A stretch of 64,000 nt of DNA from Marinifilum sp. N1E240 (GTDB taxonomy: Bacteria; Bacteroidota; Bacteroidia; Bacteroidales; Marinifilaceae): contig NZ_WHKF01000001.1 in assembly GCF_009295825.1 (NCBI RefSeq), positions 585,088-649,087 of the forward strand. Reading direction: 5' to 3'. Position 1 is the stretch's first letter. Every line of letters starts with the position of its first letter. Both the position numbers and the translations under genes were made by a program. The notes beneath the pieces are model-generated. The model saw only the letters and a program-made list of their open reading frames with translations. It had not been told where the DNA came from and searched no databases. This document shows, piece after piece, positions 44,601 to 51,624 of this stretch.

Positions 44601-44678
44601 TCCAATCGAGAAGGCAAATAAAATGATGAGAACACCCATCATTTGCATAGAGAAAAGAAAATTCAGAAACTTCTTCAT
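41613..44678 (-). CDS. CcsBA-type cytochrome c synthase (ResB-CcsA fusion)
   Basis: System II haem lyase that exports haem and joins it to CXXCH motifs outside the inner membrane. Residues about 1-455 are the ResB/CcsB part: four spans and a large periplasmic beta domain. About 470-700 is an extra exported segment with a signal-like start (GSLLPASAQ). About 705-1010 is the CcsA part with the tryptophan-rich WWD motif WGRYWGWDPKETW near 912 and flanking His. At 1021 residues it resembles the fused NrfI/CcsBA of epsilonproteobacteria. It lies divergent from the nrf operon across 496 bases, so it probably matures NrfH and NrfA. Confidence 0.9.
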   Translation of the reverse strand: MKKFLNFLFSMQMMGVLIILFAFSIGAATFIENDFGTPAARALVYDALWFEIMLTLIVANLVANIFRYNLYKREKWSIFLFHVSFIVIFIGSAITRYVGYEGNMHIREGQTTNKITSMDSYIDVILDKNGKHIRESEKISFSTVKEVKYDETLKLGNEEVELKLRTFIPNAQTTLVQDAKGAPVLEMVAVGSAGMSGMQNFTIEYRGNRMVGDHLLAFGTNPHPNAILIDYTDSLRMMSPMPMQEVSMMGGDPIPMEAKKWHSIVPRKLYDIGGTKLVIKNFYPAAIYRYVQGEDKNAPNILVFDVKKGNESKELMVKGQKDYVGNASTIAFNDMNVSVAYGSKIIDLPFSIKLNDFILERYPGSNSPSSFASEVTLYDEGKSIEKDYRIYMNNILKHEGFRFFQASYDTDEKGTILSVNHDLWGMMVTYFGYGILMLGMAWSLFNPYTRFKLLGRQSRKIKTLAVIACIMSGSLLPASAQDLKVVPLEQAKSFGKIVVQDKGGRFEPVNTLASEVIRKITKKGQFKGYPAEQVFLSMIASPQQWQQVQMIKVGNSELARELGVSGKYASFTDFLDEKGQYKLSKKVQDAYSKKPAQRKGYDKEIISVDERINITYMVFTGEFLKIFPNPNDSMGEWYNPTAQIDVRGDDSLFIKKSIVMLGQALNHNDLAGADSYISGIKKYQQKFGSEVMPSATKQNIEIQYNNINIFKKLFPIYLMVGFFLIIFLVVHLMKPGFPIKWMVRIAMLILGVGFILHTGGLAARWYISGHAPWSNGFETMTFIAWGCLLAGFIFVKKSDFALAATAILAGLALFVAHLSWMSPEVTNLVPVLKSYWLTIHVAIITSSYSFLALAAILGIINLVLYNLQNKVNIDRITNNINDLSRISEMTMTIGLYFLTIGTFLGGIWANESWGRYWGWDPKETWALVSILVYSFILHMRFIPGLKSVYAFNIASVWGYSAILMTYFGVNYYLAGLHSYAKGDPVPVPTWVYYTVIIVLALSIAAFFSYKKHNYVPEESEA

Positions 44679-45174
44679 CTGTTTAGTATAGTTATATGAA
44701 TATTTAGTGTGCTTACGCGGATAAACAAGTTGTAAAGATCTTGTAAATTGGAGTTCAAGATACGCTTTTCTTTATAAATTCAAAATAAGCAATTGGCTAA
44801 GCTTTTAGCTTAAATTTTTATTGTTTTTTTTATTGAAAGGTGTAACTTATTGCTAATTAGAGATTCTTTAATTTAAGATGACATATTCCATTATTTACAT
44901 CGGAATATGTCTTTAAATTTTTAGAAATGAAGGAATCAATTAGTATTCTTATTAAGACTAAAAATAAATTGATTTTTTTCATATTCTGTTTCATCAATAT
45001 GAAATGATTGAAAACCAAGCGTAGAAAAGGATAAAAAGGTATTAAAATTTAAATATAATGAATTCAAATAATCCCTTAATCTTGAAATAATTCAAGAATT
45101 CGGTTAGTATTGCAGTGTTATCACTTAATTATTGAATTGAAAAACAGATTTTTAATTTAAAATCTAACCTAGCT
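44679..45174. promoter_or_regulatory. Divergent control region of the nitrite-ammonification block
   Basis: A 496-base gap without ORFs between the CcsBA fusion and the porin-nrfHA operon. It contains a 10-base-pair hairpin (gacatattcc 44880-44889, ggaatatgtc 44902-44911), a perfect 16-base palindrome tttcatcaatatgaaa (44989-45004) and a promoter near 45082-45112. The palindrome has the size of a Crp/Fnr-family site but not the classic TTGAT half-site. Confidence 0.4.
45082..45112 (+). promoter_or_regulatory. Candidate promoter of the porin-nrfHA operon
   Basis: ttg at 45082, then tagtattg at 45105-45112 (one mismatch to TAnnTTTG) at the usual 20-base spacing, 62 bases before the porin start. 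Confidence 0.45.
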
Positions 45175-46452
45175 ATGAAAAAACTATTTCGCCTATTTTT
45201 AGTCCTGTTTTTGGGCTTGGTGCCAACTGTATTAATGGCTCAGCTTACCTTTACAGGGGAAATCCGTCCGAGAACAGAGTATCGTCACGGATTAAAATCA
45301 TTGTTTGATTCAGCAGATGATGCTGCTTTTGCAACTTCACAAAGAACTCGTTTAAATTTAAATTACGGAGAAGAGAAATTCCGTGTTGGTTTATCGGTTC
45401 AGGATATACGTACCTGGGGTGACGTGAAGCAATTAAATATGTCTGATAAAAACCAGTTGATGCTTCATGAAGCATGGGGAGAGCTTATTTTTAATGAAAA
45501 CTTTTCATTGAAAGTGGGGCGTCAGGAATTGGTTTATGATGACTCTAGAATTCTAGGTAATGTAGGTTGGGCTCAACAAGCGAGAAGCCACGATTTGGCA
45601 TTATTAAAATTCAAAACTGATGAGAAAGGGAAATTTCATTTAGGTTTTGCTGTGAATAACGATGCTGAAACATTATCAAGACAACTTTACACAACTAATT
45701 ACAAGAGCATGCAATTCGCATGGTACAACAGAAAATCAGAGAAATTTGATTTTAGCTTGTTGTTCATGAATGTTGGACAGGAAAGAGATGCGGATGCTAC
45801 AGATGCTGTTGATCGTGATACAAGATACAGTCAAACTTTCGGTACGCACATGAATTACCGTCCTGGTAAAATTTCTTTTACAGGTTCTTTATATGCACAG
45901 TCAGGTAAAGATGCAGGGGATAATGATTTAAGTGCTTACATGTTTAATGTAGGTATGAAATTTCCTGTTGCCGATACTTGGAAAGGTAATGTTGGAGTAG
46001 AAATGCTTTCAGGTTCTGATTATGATGGAGCTAGTAATTCTCGTTTAGATTCAGATAATGACTCATTTACTCCACTTTTTGGAACAAATCATAAATTCAA
46101 TGGTCATATGGATTACTTCTATGTAGGTAATCATGTTGGAAGTGCAGGGTTAACAGATATTTATGGTGGATTGAATCACTCAAAAGGACAATGGTCTTTC
46201 GGATCAACAATTCACTTGTTCTCAACTGCAGCTGATTTGTATTTAGGTTCTGAAAAACAAGATAAATATTTAGGTACTGAGGTTGATCTATCAGTTGGAT
46301 ACAAATATTCGAAGAGCGTATTGATTAAAGCTGGATACTCTCACATGTTCGCAACCGATTCTATGGAAGCATTAAAAGGTGGTGATAGTGGAGAAATTCA
46401 GAACTGGGGATGGGTAATGTTAGTATTCAAACCAAATTTCTTGAAAAAATAA
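45175..46452 (+). CDS. Alginate-export-like outer-membrane porin
   Basis: Signal peptide (about 1-22, ending VLMAQ) followed by a beta-barrel of about 400 residues. GEIRPRTEYRHGLKSL, SQRTRLNLNYGEEKFRVGLSVQDIRTWG and WGELIFNENFSLKVGRQELVYDDSRILGN resemble the alginate-export/OprE-like porin family. Members form channels for anions and small organic solutes. It is the first gene before nrfH, 30 bases apart, so nitrite or nitrate entry through the outer membrane is a reasonable role. That role is inference from the operon. Confidence 0.82.
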   Translation: MKKLFRLFLVLFLGLVPTVLMAQLTFTGEIRPRTEYRHGLKSLFDSADDAAFATSQRTRLNLNYGEEKFRVGLSVQDIRTWGDVKQLNMSDKNQLMLHEAWGELIFNENFSLKVGRQELVYDDSRILGNVGWAQQARSHDLALLKFKTDEKGKFHLGFAVNNDAETLSRQLYTTNYKSMQFAWYNRKSEKFDFSLLFMNVGQERDADATDAVDRDTRYSQTFGTHMNYRPGKISFTGSLYAQSGKDAGDNDLSAYMFNVGMKFPVADTWKGNVGVEMLSGSDYDGASNSRLDSDNDSFTPLFGTNHKFNGHMDYFYVGNHVGSAGLTDIYGGLNHSKGQWSFGSTIHLFSTAADLYLGSEKQDKYLGTEVDLSVGYKYSKSVLIKAGYSHMFATDSMEALKGGDSGEIQNWGWVMLVFKPNFLKK

Positions 46453-46482
46453 GGCAAACTCCATACATCAAAACTTTTGCTA

Positions 46483-47082
46483 ATGGTAAGATTATTTAAA
46501 TTTTTAACACCACCTCCAAAATGGAAGCTTCCGGTATATGTGTCGCTTGGAATATTTTTCGGGTTGGGATTTTATGTGCTTTATTTATCTAAAGCCGCAT
46601 CCTACCTGTCAGATGCTCCCGAGACATGTGTGAACTGCCACGTTATGGCTCCTCAGTATGCTACCTGGGGTCACAGTTCACATCGTGAAGTTGCCACTTG
46701 TAACGATTGTCATGTTCCACACAACAATGTATTCAACAAATACTTTTTTAAAGCGAAAGACGGTTTGCGTCACGCGAGTATGTTTGCATTGAGAATGGAG
46801 CCTGAGGTAATCTTTATTTTGGATGAAGGTAAGGAAGTAGTTCACAATAACTGCGTCCGTTGTCACAGTCAACAGCTGACTGATCCGAAACTGGCAGCTA
46901 AAGTGCCAAACCACGCTCACAATACTCAGGATAGAGTATGTTGGGAATGTCACCGTGAAGTTCCTCACGGAAGAGTGAACAGTTTATCTAGCGTTCCGAA
47001 CGCAAGAGTTCCACTTCCTGAAAGTCCGGTGCCAGACTGGTTAAAAGAGTATTTGAAAGAAACAGAATTAGAAAACGAATAA
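46483..47082 (+). CDS. nrfH: Cytochrome c nitrite reductase membrane subunit NrfH
   Basis: NrfH takes electrons from menaquinol and passes them to NrfA. One N-terminal span (about 16-35) is followed by four haem motifs: CVNCH (49-53), CNDCH (73-77), CVRCH (124-128) and CWECH (153-157). This is the NapC/NirT-type tetrahaem layout. The ATG at 46483 is preferred over a TTG two codons upstream. The 199-residue length is slightly longer than Desulfovibrio NrfH because of a C-terminal tail. nrfA follows 19 bases later. Confidence 0.96.
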   Translation: MVRLFKFLTPPPKWKLPVYVSLGIFFGLGFYVLYLSKAASYLSDAPETCVNCHVMAPQYATWGHSSHREVATCNDCHVPHNNVFNKYFFKAKDGLRHASMFALRMEPEVIFILDEGKEVVHNNCVRCHSQQLTDPKLAAKVPNHAHNTQDRVCWECHREVPHGRVNSLSSVPNARVPLPESPVPDWLKEYLKETELENE

Positions 47083-47101
47083 AACTTAAACTAAATATAC
47101 T

Positions 47102-48613
47102 ATGAAACCAATACAAGAATCTGTAGGCAAAAAACCAATGTTGGGATGGCTTATCTTCCTGGTAACTTTGGTTGTTGTATTCCTACTTGGGTTGTTAGCT
47201 TCATCGATTATGGAGAGAAGGGCAGAATCTGTATATGCCTATACTCCTCAGGTAAAGTACGATCAGTGGGAACCACGTAACGAAGTTTGGGGCGAAAATT
47301 TCCCAAAAGAATTTCAATCTTACTATGAAACTGCTGATACTATGTTCCGCAGTAAATTTAACGGTGGAGCAATGATCGATATGCTTGAAGTTGATCCTCG
47401 TTTAGTAGTGCTTTGGGCTGGATATGGTTTTGCTAAAGACTACAACCAAGGTCGTGGTCACTATTATGCAGTGGAAGATCTTAGAAATACTTTAAGAACA
47501 GGTGGTCCTGTTGATGATAAGACTGGTCCTATGCCATCTACTTGTTGGACATGTAAATCTCCTGATGTACCTCGTTTGATGAACGAAATTGGAGTAGCAG
47601 AATACTATAAGGGAAAATGGTCTTCGAAAGGTCACGAAGTAGTTAATCCTATTGGTTGTGCAGATTGTCACGATGCTGAAACCATGAACTTAAGAATTTC
47701 TCGTCCATATTTAATCGAGGCTTTCGAACGTCAGGGAAAAGACATTAATAAGGCAACTCATCAGGAGATGCGTTCATTGGTTTGTGCTCAGTGTCACGTT
47801 GAGTACTACTTTAACAAAAATCGTGTTAAAGGATCTGCTTTTGTTCAGTTACCATGGGATAAAGGTATGGGCGTTGAAGAAATGGAAGAGTACTATGATG
47901 AAATGGATTTTAAAGATTGGACTCATAAGTTAAGTAAGGCTCCAATGTTGAAAGCTCAGCATCCAGGATACGAAGTATATCTAAAAGGTATTCATGCGGA
48001 TCGTGGTGTTTCTTGTGCTGATTGTCATATGCCATACAAATCAGAAGGTGGACAGAAATTTACAGATCACCATATTCAATCTCCTTTGAATAATGTTGCT
48101 AATTCATGTCAGGTATGTCACCGTGAGGAAACTGATAAGTTGATTGAGAATGTTTATACTCGACAGGATCAGATTATTGAGAACCGAGATAAGCTTGAAG
48201 AATTGTTAGTACGTGCTCACGTTGAAGCTAAGAAAGCCTGGGATTTAGGTGCCAATGAAAATGAAATGAAGCCAGTATTAAAAATGATCCGTCACGCACA
48301 ATGGCGTTGGGATTATGCAGCTGCTTCACATGGTGGATCTTTCCACGCTCCAACAGAAATTGGTCGTATTATTACTACTGGTGTTGATCGCGCACAGGAA
48401 GCTCGTATTGCTTTGGTTAGAATTTTCCACAAGTATGGTTTTGATGGAGAAGTTCCTTATCCAGATATCGCAACAAAAGCAAAAGCTCAGAAGTTTATTG
48501 GTTTAGATATGGATAAACTAAATGCTGAAAAAGAAACATTCAAGAAGAATCTTCTTCCGGAATGGGATAAAAAAGCAAAAGAACGTGAAGCTACTTATCA
48601 GGTTAAAAAGTAA
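47102..48613 (+). CDS. nrfA: Ammonia-forming cytochrome c552 nitrite reductase NrfA
   Basis: Pentahaem enzyme that reduces nitrite to ammonium with six electrons. Haem motifs are CWTCK (148-152, the lysine-ligated catalytic haem), CADCH (186-190), CAQCH (228-232), CADCH (305-309) and CQVCH (336-340). The active-site Arg/Tyr/His region around CAQCHVEYYFNKNRVKG is conserved. Residues about 12-34 are an uncleaved-looking membrane anchor or signal. The length of 503 is normal. The lysine-ligated haem needs a dedicated or tolerant haem lyase, and two lyase modules flank the operon. Confidence 0.97.
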   Translation: MKPIQESVGKKPMLGWLIFLVTLVVVFLLGLLASSIMERRAESVYAYTPQVKYDQWEPRNEVWGENFPKEFQSYYETADTMFRSKFNGGAMIDMLEVDPRLVVLWAGYGFAKDYNQGRGHYYAVEDLRNTLRTGGPVDDKTGPMPSTCWTCKSPDVPRLMNEIGVAEYYKGKWSSKGHEVVNPIGCADCHDAETMNLRISRPYLIEAFERQGKDINKATHQEMRSLVCAQCHVEYYFNKNRVKGSAFVQLPWDKGMGVEEMEEYYDEMDFKDWTHKLSKAPMLKAQHPGYEVYLKGIHADRGVSCADCHMPYKSEGGQKFTDHHIQSPLNNVANSCQVCHREETDKLIENVYTRQDQIIENRDKLEELLVRAHVEAKKAWDLGANENEMKPVLKMIRHAQWRWDYAAASHGGSFHAPTEIGRIITTGVDRAQEARIALVRIFHKYGFDGEVPYPDIATKAKAQKFIGLDMDKLNAEKETFKKNLLPEWDKKAKEREATYQVKK

Positions 48614-48640
48614 TAATTTACAGTTCAAATTATAGGTTCA

Positions 48641-48676
48641 AATATGCCGTCCAATTTAGGGCGGCATATTTTTTAA
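48641..48676 (+). terminator. Terminator of the porin-nrfHA operon
   Basis: Stem aatatgccg / cggcatatt with T6. The ResB-like and CcsA genes follow 160 bases later and so may need their own promoter. Confidence 0.88.
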
Positions 48677-48831
48677 TAACTAAATGGTTGAATTAGGATA
48701 AGATATGTATTCCTGGTTTTATTAAAGTCAGATAGAAATTGTATATACTGTTTAGAATTGTTTTTGAGCTACCATAATTCAAAAATTGTTGCGATCTTAA
48801 CGGAACTTGTTGAAAAAAGAAATACGATCAT

Positions 48832-50070
48832 ATGAATAAACCTACCAAACCATTTTGGCAAACACCCTGGGGGTATGCCGAAGCTTTTTTGATTGCCTTT
48901 GGCTTATTGGTCATTGGATTCTTTCTTGAAATTGCAATTCAAACTTCCTCTGACACGCAAATAAGGTATCCTTTCAATTTGATATTAGGAGGAGGTTTTT
49001 TACTTGTCTTAATGTCTTTTTACTTTTTCATTAGAAAAACAAAGCTGTATCAATTCCTATCTGGAATTCCTGCTTCAGTGGGGGCGATAGTTGCCTTAAC
49101 TTTTTTGGTGATTATAATGGGGATCTTACCTCAGGTACCCATGCAAGAAGAGAATTTGATAACTAAACTAAGTTTGAATCAACTGACCACTTCCTGGCCA
49201 TTTCTTTTAATCAATTTCTACTTGTTGATTGTTTTAGGATTGGTAATTATCCGTAAATGTATTCCATTTAAATTAAAGAACTGGGGTTTTGTTTGTAGTC
49301 ATTTGGGTTTATGGATAACTGTATTTGCAGCAGGACTGGGATCTGGTGATTTAATGCGCCTAAGAATGGATTTGCACGAGAATAAAACCGAATGGAAAGC
49401 TTACGATGATAAGGGCAACTATTACGAATTACCTTTAGCCATAAAGTTAAACGATTTTATTATCGAGGAGTTCAATCCAAAAATGGCTGTGGTTGAAAAT
49501 ACAACCGGTAATTTGTATGAGCCTACCAAACCATCAATGATTATGATTGAAGACGAACTTACGTGTCAATTGCACGATTGGTCGGTGAAGGTAGATGAGT
49601 TTTTGGTATTGTCGGGAAGGGCAGGAGATAAGTATCACCCATTGCACGATTTTGGTGCTGCTCCGGCTGCAAAGGTTCAGATTTATTCCAATTCAAATGA
49701 TACCATATCTGGATGGATATCCTGCGGAAGCTTTAACCGTCCTCATGAATCATTAAAGATTAACGACGACTATTCTCTGTTGATGACGGTTCCTGAACCG
49801 AAGAAATTTTCATCGGAAGTAACCATTTATACACCCGATGGATCAAAGGAAGATCAGGTGTTGGAAGTAAATAAATCGCATACGGTAAACGGATGGAAGA
49901 TTTACCAATTGAGTTACGATGAGAAGATGGGTAAATACTCTACTTTGAGTGTAGTTGAGGTGGTAAAAGATCCCTGGCAAATTTATGTGTACATCGGTAT
50001 TTTCATGATGATGATAGGATCTATTTATATGTTTTGGCGTGGAAATAAAGTAACAATTAGCAGTGAGTAG
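48832..50070 (+). CDS. ResB-like cytochrome c biogenesis protein
   Basis: 412 residues with four N-terminal spans (about 14-195, TPWGYAEAFLIAFGLLVIGFFLE at the start), a large periplasmic beta domain and one last span (about 380-400). LPLAIKLNDFIIEEFNPKMA and KIYQLSYDEKMGKYSTLSVVEVVKDPW match the ResB/CcsB part of the 1021-residue fusion (LPFSIKLNDFILERYPG there). ResB keeps the apocytochrome ready for the CcsA haem lyase encoded next. The pair forms a second, split System II module beside nrfHA. Confidence 0.87.
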   Translation: MNKPTKPFWQTPWGYAEAFLIAFGLLVIGFFLEIAIQTSSDTQIRYPFNLILGGGFLLVLMSFYFFIRKTKLYQFLSGIPASVGAIVALTFLVIIMGILPQVPMQEENLITKLSLNQLTTSWPFLLINFYLLIVLGLVIIRKCIPFKLKNWGFVCSHLGLWITVFAAGLGSGDLMRLRMDLHENKTEWKAYDDKGNYYELPLAIKLNDFIIEEFNPKMAVVENTTGNLYEPTKPSMIMIEDELTCQLHDWSVKVDEFLVLSGRAGDKYHPLHDFGAAPAAKVQIYSNSNDTISGWISCGSFNRPHESLKINDDYSLLMTVPEPKKFSSEVTIYTPDGSKEDQVLEVNKSHTVNGWKIYQLSYDEKMGKYSTLSVVEVVKDPWQIYVYIGIFMMMIGSIYMFWRGNKVTISSE

Positions 50071-50115
50071 TAATACTACTGATAACTGTTTACTGATAAC
50101 TGTAAACTGAGAAAG

Positions 50116-50901
50116 ATGATTTGGAATTACTTTTTATTGACAGCAGGTGTAAGTTCTGCAAGTTGGATTTTATCTGCTTTTGTGCCTAAAAAAGATGTGA
50201 TAAGAAATGCACTGGTTCTTATCGGCATACTGAGTATGGCGATCTATATCGGCTTTTTATGGACTAGCTTGGAGCGTCCACCATTGAGAACATTGGGAGA
50301 AACAAGATTGTGGTATTCACTTTTTGTATCCATTATAGGTTTGATTACTTACTTTAGATGGAGATATCTTTGGATGCTTTACTATTGCTTGTTTATGTCT
50401 CTGTTATTTTTGTTCATTAACTATTTACACCCAGAGAACTTTTCTAAAACCTTAATGCCAGCCTTGCAGAGTCCTTGGTTTGTACCTCATGTGGTAGTAT
50501 ATATTATTTCCTATGCGTTTCTCGCGGCTTCTACATTGGTTGCCATATACGGATTATACCAGATTAAAAAGGAAAAGTTTGACAAGAACTTAATGTTTGT
50601 TGCCGATAATTTGGTTTATCTGGGATTTGCCTTCCTTACTTTAGGCTTGTTATTCGGTGCTCTTTGGGCAAAAGAGGCTTGGGGACATTATTGGACCTGG
50701 GACCCGAAAGAAACCTGGGCATTCATCACCTGGATGGGCTATTTGGTATACATCCACCGCCGATATCAAATGCCATCGAAATATGTATCATCTCTTTGGA
50801 TATTGGCTTTGGCATTTGTGATACTAATGGTGTGTTGGTTTGGAGTAAATTATCTGCCATCTGCTCAGTTTAGTGTGCATACTTATAGTCAGCAACCTTA
50901 G
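50116..50901 (+). CDS. ccsA: CcsA-type haem lyase
   Basis: 261-residue membrane protein with about eight spans. The tryptophan-rich haem-binding motif WGHYWTWDPKETWAFITW (starting near 190) and flanking His residues in PHVVVYIISYAFLAAS and GYLVYIHRR are those of CcsA/ResC. With the ResB-like protein 45 bases upstream it makes a complete split lyase. It ends the plus-strand block. Whether it serves ordinary CXXCH haems or the CXXCK haem of NrfA cannot be told from sequence. Confidence 0.92.
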   Translation: MIWNYFLLTAGVSSASWILSAFVPKKDVIRNALVLIGILSMAIYIGFLWTSLERPPLRTLGETRLWYSLFVSIIGLITYFRWRYLWMLYYCLFMSLLFLFINYLHPENFSKTLMPALQSPWFVPHVVVYIISYAFLAASTLVAIYGLYQIKKEKFDKNLMFVADNLVYLGFAFLTLGLLFGALWAKEAWGHYWTWDPKETWAFITWMGYLVYIHRRYQMPSKYVSSLWILALAFVILMVCWFGVNYLPSAQFSVHTYSQQP

Positions 50902-50954
50902 GTTTACTTTAACAGAAAACGAATTTACACTGAGGGTATCTGATGGTATCGAAA

Positions 50955-50982
50955 AAACGCCAATTCAATTGAATTGGCGTTT
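50955..50982. terminator. Bidirectional terminator after ccsA
   Basis: Perfect palindrome aaacgccaattc-aatt-gaattggcgttt between the convergent ccsA and DUF5684-like genes. Confidence 0.88.
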
Positions 50983-51007
50983 CGTATTTTATATAGAGTG
51001 TTTACTA

Positions 51008-51370
51008 TTATTTTAGACCAGCTGGTCCTTGATAAGTTGCACTTCCTAAGCCAAGAATTGGATAGAAAATGAAAGGTAAAAAGATCAAACCAAAGGTGAA
51101 GCCTGTGCCTTTTCCAAAACTTTTAGAAAGTAGGTTTACCATCCAAATCAACCAAATTAAATTAATTCCTGGTAAGAAGATGATTAATAAAATCCACCAC
51201 CATGGCTTACCAATAATTTCTAGTGTAACAATTGCGCTATAAATTGGGATTAAACATGCCCAACCCGGTTGATTAGCTTTGGTATTGATCTTCCATGCTG
51301 AAGCAATCATCAAGACAACAAATCCAAGGTAAAAAAGAATTCCTATTATCGATAGCATCTTATAAAACAA
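51008..51370 (-). CDS. Small membrane protein, DUF5684-like
   Basis: 120 residues with three to four spans. The segment KANQPGWACLIPIYSAIVTLEIIGKPWWWILLIIFLPG is the signature of a widespread family of small integral membrane proteins (DUF5684 type). Function is unknown in the family. The gene stands alone between two strong terminators. Confidence 0.8.
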   Translation of the reverse strand: MFYKMLSIIGILFYLGFVVLMIASAWKINTKANQPGWACLIPIYSAIVTLEIIGKPWWWILLIIFLPGINLIWLIWMVNLLSKSFGKGTGFTFGLIFLPFIFYPILGLGSATYQGPAGLK

Positions 51371-51552
51371 TTAAATTCCTACTCGTAAGGCTTTTCGGAT
51401 TCGCCCCGTTCTGTGGTTTCTGGTCTCCATTAAAATTAGCAGGCGCGAAAGTAATAAATTTAATTATTATGCTTGGTAATGATTTGTTGATTTATCTTAA
51501 ATTACTGTATTTATGGACCCTTTAGTTGATAAAGTCAGATTCCCATATAAGT

Positions 51553-51585
51553 AAAAACGCCGACTCAATAGAATCGGCGTTTTTA
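51553..51585. terminator. Terminator of alaS
   Basis: Stem aaaacgccga / tcggcgtttt with flanking A and T runs, about 40 bases beyond the alaS stop. Confidence 0.85.
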
Positions 51586-51624
51586 ATATTTTCAATTATA
51601 AGCTTGTGACTTGTAGCTGATAAT

